In this document: positions 56,016-64,000 of the stretch, piece after piece | Layout: each line of letters opens with the position of its first letter | Numbering within the stretch: the stretch's first letter is position 1 | DNA from: Jaminaea rosea | Lineage: Eukaryota; Basidiomycota; Exobasidiomycetes; Microstromatales | Assembly (NCBI RefSeq): GCF_003144245.1 | Contig: NW_020289990.1 | Location: 248,001-312,000 of the forward strand | DNA length: 64,000 nt | Direction of reading: 5' to 3' | The notes under the pieces: generated by a model | What the model saw: the letters and a program-made list of their open reading frames with translations, nothing else | Told to the model about the DNA's origin: nothing | Database searches by the model: none | Program-made: the position numbers and the translations under genes

Positions 56016-57830
56016 ATGAGCCGTGCCGCTCCCCTCAAGTTCGAATACTCGTTCGGCCTCGAGGCCGCTTTCGACCCTGCCGAGCAGGAGCTCGAGCGCG
56101 AGCGCGTGGTCCAGCAAGAGGTCGAGCCCATCTCGCTTTCCTACCGAAGCTCTTTTGAGCGAAGTCCAATGCTCGTAGAGGTGCAGGGAGTTGCCCTTTT
56201 CCCTCGTAAGCAGATGCGTCGCGATGAGGTCGAGGCAATCATCGCTGAGGAAGGCGGGGACTGGGACCTACACGAGAAGCAGAGCGGTACGAGCATCAGC
56301 ACTGCGGATAGTGACGAGATTGCTGCTATAGAGGCCGACCAGCAGCTGGCTGAAGTCGACAATGCCCTCCTCGACCTTGAGCGGTACATCGAGATTGCCA
56401 CGGCGAACAGGAGCGCCAACGCCAACGCGTTCCAGGCATCTGCTCCCGGCGCCGGCTTGGCGCGTCGCGCTGCGATCAAGCGTGCGAGTGGAAGCCCGAC
56501 CAGGTCGAGCTTCTCTGATCCCGCGAGCCCAAGCAGCAGCACCGAAAATGTCTCCTCTACTGTCCAGCTCGGGTCGCCTCTCAGCACCAGCAGCAGCAGC
56601 AACAGCAGCAGCCCTGCTGTGGACGCCACCACGGCCAGCAGCGCTCACAGCACCGTCAGTCTCCCCTTGACCCTGCAAGCGGAGCGTCGTCTCGTCATCG
56701 GGCAGGTCTACCATCCCGACTCGAAGGCACAGAGTCCCTGCACCTTGGAGCGCAAACCGGCCATCGTCCGCTACGGGCCTAGACACCCAAGTGTGCGCCC
56801 TCATCGCCCTCTCCCAGAGCCACCCTCGACGATGACTGCTGGCCCTATGGCATCACAATTCGGATTTGCCCCAGGAGAGAAGGAGAAAAAGGTGGTCCCG
56901 CCCCGTGTTAGGATGATGGAGTCGCCCACCTTTCCCACCCATGACGAAGGAAGTTCCGAGCCGCTCCCTGTGCCCGTCTCCAAGGACATCAGGCTGAGCG
57001 CTATCACCCGCTTCTGGAACGGCAAGGCGGATACTACCGATATCAAGGCTCAGGTCGCGCCCATAAGCCGCAAGACCAAGGGTCCTCGCGCTCTTCCCGT
57101 TTCCTGGTCGGTGCCCATGCCCCAGATCCCACCACGCTCCTCCTCTATCGCCGGCTCTCTCGTCAAGCCACTCCTACCCTTCGCTCGTGCCACGGCCAAG
57201 GGACGCAGGGTAGTCTCCGCCCCTGCATCTTACAGATCAAAGTCCAGCTCCCCTTCAAGCTCGCGCAGGGCGGTCACTAGCCTGCCTAGCCTGGCCAGCC
57301 TACCGGAGACGGAGGTTCTTGAGGTGCTTGAGGTGGACGAAGCGTGTTTGACAAGGAAGCACAAGATTCGAAAGCAACAGCAGCGCAGGAATCATCGCCG
57401 TGCTCTCTTCGCAGCTCAGCGTGAGGAGAAAGACAAGGAGAAGGTCGCACTCCTTGCCCCCTCGAGCAGCGCAGCCACCCCTCGCGCTATTCTGATGCAC
57501 CCAGCCTCGGGCATCACTTCGCACTGCTGCCCAGTCCTGACCGACCTTCCAACCGCGAACAGCAGTGCACCTCTCCTCTCACCGCCTTTCCCGTCGGCAG
57601 AGGAAGATGCCGATTCACCCCTCCTCCTCCGTCGCCCAGCCAAGACAGCCGTGATCACATGGCAGTCCTTCTTTGCCCGCCTGCGGGAGAAGAAGCCATA
57701 CCTCGTCGGGTACGCTGGATGCGCGCTTGTCGCTCTAACCCTCTTGGGGCTCGCTGCTGGATTGATTTGGCTGATCGTTAGGTGGATCGAAGAGACGCAG
57801 CAGCAGGCTGCTCTGGCGGAATTGGATTGA
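56016..57830 (+). CDS. Uncharacterised 604-aa protein with C-terminal membrane anchor
   Basis: Intronless, family not recognised. The first 45 residues (FEYSFGLEAAFDPAEQELERERVVQQE) are acidic and helical-looking. Long Ser/Thr/Pro-rich segments follow (about 165-240). A basic patch near residues 445-480 (RKHKIRKQQQRRNHRRALF) precedes one hydrophobic helix at about 570-592 (VGYAGCALVALTLLGLAAG) ending with a short charged tail. This is a type II or tail-anchored layout, with most of the protein cytosolic. No signal peptide. The upstream frame is open to 55884; I chose 56016 for its context (AAGATGA). Confidence 0.8.
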   Translation: MSRAAPLKFEYSFGLEAAFDPAEQELERERVVQQEVEPISLSYRSSFERSPMLVEVQGVALFPRKQMRRDEVEAIIAEEGGDWDLHEKQSGTSISTADSDEIAAIEADQQLAEVDNALLDLERYIEIATANRSANANAFQASAPGAGLARRAAIKRASGSPTRSSFSDPASPSSSTENVSSTVQLGSPLSTSSSSNSSSPAVDATTASSAHSTVSLPLTLQAERRLVIGQVYHPDSKAQSPCTLERKPAIVRYGPRHPSVRPHRPLPEPPSTMTAGPMASQFGFAPGEKEKKVVPPRVRMMESPTFPTHDEGSSEPLPVPVSKDIRLSAITRFWNGKADTTDIKAQVAPISRKTKGPRALPVSWSVPMPQIPPRSSSIAGSLVKPLLPFARATAKGRRVVSAPASYRSKSSSPSSSRRAVTSLPSLASLPETEVLEVLEVDEACLTRKHKIRKQQQRRNHRRALFAAQREEKDKEKVALLAPSSSAATPRAILMHPASGITSHCCPVLTDLPTANSSAPLLSPPFPSAEEDADSPLLLRRPAKTAVITWQSFFARLREKKPYLVGYAGCALVALTLLGLAAGLIWLIVRWIEETQQQAALAELD

Positions 57831-58176
57831 AATGTGAGGGGGAGGAGGAGGAGGAGGAGGCGTGGGGAGATCAGCATCAGCATGAGCCTTCGTATCAGAT
57901 AAGTTTCATCGGACCGTCTTTTGTAGCGTACAGCTTTTGTTCAATCAGAAATTCCGTCCTATCGACAGCTCTGTGACGTTGGCCCCCTTGGCTCATTGGT
58001 GGTCGGGCTGCATCGAAGTCGACCTCGCGTGTGCTCCTTCTTCATCTCCACTCCCGAGCTCGACCCGACGCACAAATGAGCTCCAAGGCGAAAGGCTCGG
58101 AGCATTTCCCCGCTCTCCTTCCTTTCCTTCCTTCTCAACGATAGCAGCATAAATACAGCATAGCGACGCTCCCACT
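57831..58176. other. Intergenic region before the nitrilase gene
   Basis: These 346 bp hold a short GGA-rich run directly after the previous stop and a C/T-rich leader with cataaata near 58149. No gene is seen. Confidence 0.45.
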
Positions 58177-59535
58177 ATGTCGTCCACCTCTGACCAGCTC
58201 GAGGCAGTCACCATGCGTACACAAGGTCGTTTCGTTCACCCTTCCCTTCCCACGCACCTTCACATCGCCGTAGCCCAGCTCCTTCCCGTTTCCCCTTCCT
58301 CCTCCAGCTCATCCCCAGACGCAGGCCTCGACAAGCTGCGCACCTACATAGCTCACGCAGCCAAGCTTGGAGCGGATCTGGTCGTTTTCCCGGAGTACTT
58401 TCTGGCCGGGGCGGATCATGGGGATTGGTATGGGGTGAGGGAGAGAGGGGGACCTAGGCCGCATGGGCATAGCGCTGTGGAGGAGAAGGAGGAGGAGGAA
58501 CAAGAGAAGCATTGGTTGGACGTGGTGTGTGAGGAGGCCAAGAAGCGCGACATCAATGTTGTAGCAGGGACGGTCGTGGAGCTGGGTCATGGCCAAGGGG
58601 AGCATCATGTGCTACACAGAAATGAGGCGGGTGGTAGCAATGGCAAGGGGCAAGGAGGCAAGGAGGAGAAGCTCTTCAATACTGCTTACTTTGTCGGTCG
58701 AGAAGGGGATGTGAGGGGAAAGTATACGAAAAGAGTGAGTAGCTGCGTTCGTCTGAAGCAGCAGCTACGCCTTTTGCCTACGCCTACAGCATCACTCATA
58801 TCATCTCCCCCTTGCTGCTTCCTCCCTCTGCGTGTGCAGAACCTCTGGCACCCCGAACGTGCGCCCTTGACTCCCGGCCACTCGTCCACGCACCCACACC
58901 CAGACACGTTCACTTTCACCACCCGTCGACGCCCGCAGCACCCCATTACCACAGGTCTAAGGATTTGCTGGGATCTGGCATTCCCTTCTTCCTTCCGCGA
59001 GCTCGCCGATGCCTCACCCCCTGCGGATATCATAATAGCCCCAACATGCTGGTACGCGACTGATTCGGGGACTGCAGGGCTGGGCTGGGGCAACCCATTC
59101 GAGGGGGAGGGGACAATCCTCGATGCCTTGGTGACCGCCCGAAGCTTGGAGGCAGAATGTCCCGTGGTTATGGCGAACGTTGCTGGGCCAGGCTGGCCGG
59201 AGGGCTTCAGGAAGGACTGGGCAAAGTTGGACGAGATAGCGGAGCGGGAGGAATGGGGGCCTGACGACGTTCATCGACAGCGTATTGGTCTCATCGATCT
59301 ACATATTGAGAGGCCAGGCCTGGCCGTAGGCTTGGGAAGATCCGCCATCGTGAGCCCCTTCAGTGGCGTCATTGCACGACTCGAGGACGAAGCGGAGGGC
59401 CTTTTACTGGGGAGTGTGGATTTGAGGATCGTCGACGACATCAGGAAGACGTATCAGATTCGTAAAGACCTCGCGGCGGCTGCGGCGGCCGAGGAGGATG
59501 ATGAGGAGGGACGGAAACGCAAGAAGGCGACGTGA
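58177..59535 (+). CDS. Nitrilase-superfamily amidohydrolase (N-carbamoylputrescine/aliphatic amidase-like)
   Basis: Two exons: 58177-58734 and 58840-59535; 417 aa. The intron (105 nt) has no stop and is divisible by three, so an unspliced frame would stay open. Splicing gives GKYTKRNLWHPER, the expected family sequence. The catalytic triad is visible: Glu73 in VVFPEYF, Lys185 in KYTKR and Cys229 in RICWDLAFP. These enzymes hydrolyse carbon-nitrogen bonds; the substrate is unknown. A Glu-rich insertion near residue 105-115 and a Gly-rich one near 150 are additions to the core. The C-terminus is Ala/Glu/Lys-rich. ATGs at 58177 and 58213 are both possible starts. Confidence 0.9.
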   Translation: MSSTSDQLEAVTMRTQGRFVHPSLPTHLHIAVAQLLPVSPSSSSSSPDAGLDKLRTYIAHAAKLGADLVVFPEYFLAGADHGDWYGVRERGGPRPHGHSAVEEKEEEEQEKHWLDVVCEEAKKRDINVVAGTVVELGHGQGEHHVLHRNEAGGSNGKGQGGKEEKLFNTAYFVGREGDVRGKYTKRVSSCVRLKQQLRLLPTPTASLISSPPCCFLPLRVQNLWHPERAPLTPGHSSTHPHPDTFTFTTRRRPQHPITTGLRICWDLAFPSSFRELADASPPADIIIAPTCWYATDSGTAGLGWGNPFEGEGTILDALVTARSLEAECPVVMANVAGPGWPEGFRKDWAKLDEIAEREEWGPDDVHRQRIGLIDLHIERPGLAVGLGRSAIVSPFSGVIARLEDEAEGLLLGSVDLRIVDDIRKTYQIRKDLAAAAAAEEDDEEGRKRKKAT

Positions 59536-59727
59536 TGCGGCAGGACACAAAGAATTGATGTCACTCATTTTCAGCCTCACAAGTGCGTACGAAGGGAGAA
59601 GGCCTGTGAAGACCGTGCATCGACACGAGAGAATGTGGAGTTGCAAGTAGCCGGTCGACTTGCGCCTGTCCACGCTCTGTTGTCCAGCCTTACCCTCCTC
59701 TACAACCCTTCCGCAGCCATTGCCTTC

Positions 59728-62700
59728 CTATCCTCTCTTTGCAGCCTCCTTCCTCTCCTGAATCCACTTCTCAATTTCCGCCTTCAACTCCTCGTCCACC
59801 TTGACCTGATCCAGCTTGAGCGGCGCTCTATTAAAAGGATCACTAGCATCGCTCAACAGATGCGCCTTGATCGTACTGAGGTCCAGAACGGCACCTGACG
59901 TAGGCAAGCGTACGGGATTGCGCATAACGGTAGCCATGAGCGGATCAGCGTACTCATCTGGAATCTCTCCCAGATCCTCGTCCTCTTCCGCCGCCTCTGC
60001 CACCTTCTTGTCGACCGCATCGGCGAGAGCGAGAAGGGAGTCGATTTCGTCTGGTGCCTTGAGGCCGAAGCGGGCGCAGAGGGAGCGAGCCTTGTCGAAG
60101 CTCGAACGACGGTAGGATCGTTGGTCTGCTGCGATCGCCGAGATGAACTCGGGACGGGTGGAAAGATTGAGGTAGACGGATAGAATGGAGGAGAGAAGAG
60201 CCTTAGGGTCAAAGTGAACGCGTTGCGGGTCCTGCAACGATACGAGAAGTAATGGATATCAGCTCGCTGCCGCGCGATAGTACCACGCCTCTCGCGCAAC
60301 CCACCTTGACCTTCAACTCCGTACACCTCGGTCCTACGAGCAGATCCAGATTGTAGTCAAGCATCGCTGCCAAACGATCGACAATCTCGGGCGTCATGAA
60401 GGCGTCTTTGGTCTCTTTCGTAAAGTCGATGAGCAAGCGCAGGAACTCGTTACCGAAGTCGAGCATGCTGCGGATATGCCCTTGCGTGGACTGCACAGCA
60501 CTCTCGATCTCTTGACGCTCCTCCGCTGGTCTGTCGTTCCACGTGGAGGCGTCGTCCATTTGTTGCTGCTTAGTGTGGCTGCGGGCGCGAGAGATTTGGC
60601 GTGTGGTCAGTCAGGATGGCGATCATGAGTTGGAGCGCTGCGCTACTCACAGCTCCTGCAGCTTCTCTAGTGCATCGTCGAGCAGGAAGGTCACGTCGTT
60701 CATCAGTCTGTTGGCAAAAACGACAAACTGCTCCGAGTTTCCCTTGGCTTCCGCCTGAACGCGCTCCATATGCCTAGGGTTAGCCCATATGACCTTGAAG
60801 ATCTGGCTGAGGTGGTAGCGGATGTTGAACTTGTCATAGAATTGCGTGTGCGAGCCCGTGCTCTCCGCTTCGACCCAGAAGCTCATGCAGGCCGGGACCA
60901 GATGCTGAAGTGCAAGAGGATGCAAGTTGATGACATCACCAAGGATACCCGTCTTGGAGTATCCATAGGGGATAACGTTCCACCACATGATCTCTGCCAA
61001 CTTTGCCTTGATGAACGGATTCTTGATGTACCACCCGGAGCTCAAGAAGGTCACCGTGAAAGTCACAAAGTCATTCTTGACGGCCTCCGGCAAGCAGTCC
61101 GGGCGATGTCGTGCAAGGAAGAGGAGGATGTCGCAGATGTCTTCGAAGATGTGCTCGGGCAGCATGCGGAAGTGCTCCGGTACCTCCTGCGGGAGAGGGA
61201 GGGACACTTGCGTGTGCGGGTGTGAGCGATTAGGGTCGGCGATGCGGACTAGCCAGGTCATGGTGAAGCCAATGAGATGGGTGAGCCTGTCGATGAAGCC
61301 CGGGTCGAGGAGCTGCGTGGCCGCTGCATGTGACTCAGCCATGTAGCGCTCTACTTCTTCGTTGCCGCGCTTGATGAAGGCCTCGTACTGCGCTGCTTGC
61401 GGTGTGCTGCCCCAGGTCCCGCGAGTCTCTTCCGTCTCCTTGATACGGCGCTTCATGCGGCGCATAGTGTCCTCGCGCTCATTGTAGCTTCGGATCGCTT
61501 TGCCGGGCCCGAGATTGGTCATGCGGACAACAAGGTAGAAGACTTCGGTGATGAAGTTGGGCGGCGTGTCCACATCCGCTGCCTCTTCGGCCCACTTTGC
61601 TGCCTCTGGTTCTGATGCGTTGAGGCGCGTGAGGGTGGAGGTGTCGTAGCGCTTCTGCCTGCGCAGGTATTCAGGGTCGATGCGGTCGATCTTGCTGTAG
61701 GCCACATCCATGAAGGGGACGGCAAAGCGCTGGAGCGACTCCCAAATGTTCACTGTAAACCCATCGCTCCCCACCTCCCTCGCCTTGACCCTCATCGCGC
61801 CCCTCCTCCTATTCAAGTCCGCCACGCGACCCCAGTACTGCAGAACCCTCTCTCTGCTCTCCGGCGATGCCTTCACCATTGCCTGCCACAGCCTGAAGTG
61901 GAAAGCATGAACCTGATCCAACGTCGCGCGCATTGAATTCGTGTTAGCCTCCAGCTCTGCTTTTGAGCGGACGGTAGGATTGGAGAAGTACTGCTCTGCG
62001 AGAGAGGGAGCTCCGTCGCTGAAAGCGTTGAGGCGGAAGATGGGCCCAAGAACAGAGTCAAGCTCGAGGCGGGGTGCTGTGGCGGAGTCAGGGTTGAATG
62101 TGGGCAGCTGGGCGACACTAGAGGCTAGAAGTTTGGAGCTGTCGACGAGCTCCACAATGGGAAGGACATGGGAACGCCAGTCGAAGCCACCGATGTGCAT
62201 GCTGCGGTCGGGGCGACCAGTCGCTAGGCGACCGAAAGCGTCCATTTCCCCTTGACCGTTCGGAGCGGCGGGTCCACCCGCACCTCCGAGAAGTTGAGCA
62301 AGTACCGCACGTACGTCACCGGCCTGAGCGGCAGCTTGGAGAGCTGCGGCGTTGTTCTGATTGGCGCCGCCGCCGCCAGGAGCTGAATTGGGAGCGCCGC
62401 CGAGTGGCGGCTGGTGCTGCTGTGCCGGATCATCGAGTCCATCGCGTATCCTTCTAGTGATCTCCTGCAGAGCGGGACCGAGAATCTCACCGAGCTCCTC
62501 CGCATCAAATCGCGCCACGAGCTGTTGGGTGAAGATGACAATCTCGTTTTGGTCCAGGACGGCCCATGATGCTGATGAGGATGACGATCCTTCCGCTGCT
62601 CCTCCCGTTGCTGCGCCTGAAAGGTTGAGGATGCTTGGCACGAGAGCGAGTGGAGAGAGCTTGTTGCCATTGCTCTTTGTCTCACAGGGGAACATCTCCG

Positions 62701-63230
62701 GGGTGATGAGGACCAGACCGGCATAGGAGACGAGGAGATTCGAGGCGGATTCGAGGGCTGCGAGGCCTTGGGTTGCATAGTCGCCAAGCCCCTGCAAAGT
62801 GAGCAGGGTGTGAGTAATCAACTATCTAAAGCTAGCATACCAGCTCACGATCGGCCCACGATCGGTGCCTCACCTTCTTCGCCTTTGCCTTTTCCCTTTG
62901 ACAGCGCCGCCAGCATTCAATCAACCAATCCCAGCTCGTCTGGTCCGGGTCCAAGCTAGCCAGGACGGTCAACATCTCCGGATCATCGCTGGAGGTGTCA
63001 TTGGCGTCTAGGGACAAGCGGGCGATGATGATACGGTCTGCGAGGGAAGGATTCAGCTTGGCGCCTCCCTCGCTACTTCCTTGCTGCTCCTGGGTCAACT
63101 CGGAGGCGAGGTCCTTGAGGTAGGTGAGCGTCCACCCGCTCGCTTCGCCCTCTGAGTGCGAGACGGTGACGTTGAAGATACGTCGAGTTACCGCATGACT
63201 CCAAGCTGGGTAGTCTGGTGGGGCTGACAT
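59728..63230 (-). CDS. UFD2: Ubiquitin conjugation factor E4 (U-box, Ufd2)
   Basis: Four exons: 63230-62874, 62791-60651, 60578-60305 and 60231-59728; introns 82, 72 and 73 nt; 1,091 aa. Seen: the long helical Ufd2 core with NSMRATLDQVHAFHF, FNIRYHLSQIFKVIW and NLDLLVGPRCTELKVK, and at the C-terminus the U-box beginning IPDEYADPLMATVMRNPVRLP and continuing HLLSDASDPFNRAPL. Ufd2 lengthens ubiquitin chains on substrates handled by Cdc48 in ER-associated and nuclear degradation. Gly/Asn/Ala-rich insertions near residue 270-310 lie in an otherwise conserved part. Divergent from ureG. Confidence 0.96.
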
Positions 63231-63448
63231 GGCGTGCAGCCCGGGAAATGCTGAGATATTGATGAAATGGTGTGAGAAGGTACGATGATCAGAACGAGAG
63301 GCGCTCGCTCAGCCACTCCACTGACCGACACGCAAGAGCCACGTGGTTGGTGGCACGGGCCATCGGACGACGGAACCAGCCACGCCTTGACGCCCTGCTC
63401 TCACACGATAAGGCCTTTTGCTGCGCTCTTTCCCCCACATCCAACAAC

Positions 63449-64000
63449 ATGGCCTCCTCAGTCTGCGACATCCAGCTCAATGGCGCCTCAGCCGCACCAG
63501 CGCCTGCTTCTCACTCACACGACCACAGCCACACGGATGCTGGCCATTCGCATAGCCACGATGCGGAAGGGCACGGCCACTCCCACCCCATCATGGAGCA
63601 TGCGGGCAAGTTCGGCGAGCGTGATATGCCCGACTTCTCGAAGCGCAATTGGAAGGAGAGATGGTGAGCCGCCCAGGCTTATTTTCACGCAAGCTCGACT
63701 TCAAAGAGCACCTCTGACCTTTGCTCTTGCGTCACGCAGCTTCACCGTCGGTCTTGGAGGTCCAGTCGGATCAGGCAAGACGGCCCTCCTTCTAGCCCTC
63801 TGTCGCAAGCTCACTGCAATGAAGATCGAGCTATGCGCAGTTACCAATGACATCGTGAGTCCTTCCTCGTTCTTGCCACACTAAGTCACCAACTCACTGT
63901 GACCTTTCCCCTTCCCACTCCCTCCTGCCCACAGTTCACCCGCGAAGACGCCGAATTCCTCACCCGTAACTCTGCCCTTACCCCCACCTCGCGCATCCGA
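63449..64000 (+). CDS. ureG: Urease accessory GTPase UreG (5' part; truncated by the window end)
   Basis: Exons 63449-63663, 63740-63854 and 63935 onward, running off the window; 132 residues are visible. Seen: a His-rich N-terminus with many His/Asp pairs (about residues 22-50), likely a nickel-binding stretch as in plant and fungal UreG, then [13 protein letters not shown] with the P-loop at 79-86, VTND and [16 protein letters not shown]. UreG binds GTP and delivers nickel to urease together with UreD and UreF. The remaining 3' exons are outside the window. The gene is divergent from UFD2, with 218 bp between starts. Confidence 0.95.

Overview
The window is nuclear DNA of a GC-rich fungus, most likely a basidiomycete and possibly Ustilaginomycotina; the lineage is my inference. 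The reasons are short GT-AG introns (mostly 63-107 nt, usually with GTGAGT donors), zero to four introns per gene, compact spacing, strong preference for C/G-ending codons, and typical fungal genes: a Zn2Cys6 regulator, external NADH dehydrogenase, Ifa38, Pof1, haspin and a two-component-free urease accessory gene. I annotate 28 protein genes by joining reading frames at splice sites whose phase agrees and whose joined residues match the family. I found no rRNA, tRNA, CRISPR array, transposon or viral remnant.

Layout. 1-1123: no convincing gene. 1124-20621: P5B ATPase (-), eIF3d (+), Ca2+-type external NADH dehydrogenase (-), 3-ketoacyl-CoA reductase (+), Zn2Cys6 regulator (+), MCM4 (+). 20799-30871: Hst2-type sirtuin (-), VPS4 (+), ER disulfide isomerase (-), an NDUFAF3-LYRM2 fusion (+), aquaglyceroporin (-), Pof1-type adenylyltransferase (-), unknown 202-aa protein (-). 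30918-39286: poorly resolved small gene (+), benzil-reductase-like SDR (+), haspin (-), TCTP (+), mitochondrial glycerol-3-phosphate dehydrogenase (-). 39287-41345: gene-poor. 41346-48813: unknown 388-aa protein (+), SDR (-), NAD(P)-binding protein (+), RhoGEF (-). 48814-51590: gene-poor, with a diverged minisatellite at about 49868-50404. 51591-64000: MDR alkenal/enone reductase (+), ribosomal-L1-domain protein (-), TDG/MUG uracil-DNA glycosylase (+), tail-anchored unknown (+), nitrilase (+), UFD2 (-), and the 5' part of ureG (+), cut by the window end.

Many genes are head-to-head pairs sharing short promoters (P5B/eIF3d, NADH dehydrogenase/Ifa38, sirtuin/VPS4, PDI/fusion, 30871/30918, SDR/NAD(P)-binding protein, L1/TDG, UFD2/ureG). 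There is no operon-like cluster. Several genes share themes: mitochondrial NADH and glycerol-3-phosphate oxidation (NDE, GUT2, a complex I assembly fusion), glycerol flux (aquaglyceroporin, GUT2), NAD metabolism (Pof1, sirtuin) and protein quality control (VPS4, PDI, UFD2). These are probably chance neighbours.

Most notable: one uninterrupted frame joins two mitochondrial factors (NDUFAF3 and LYRM2) with a presequence-like linker. Others are a 12-residue insertion in the NAD+ loop of the sirtuin, a VPS4 start codon split by an intron and followed by a 22-nt exon, an aquaglyceroporin with NPT and NFA boxes, and a degenerate tandem repeat between genes.
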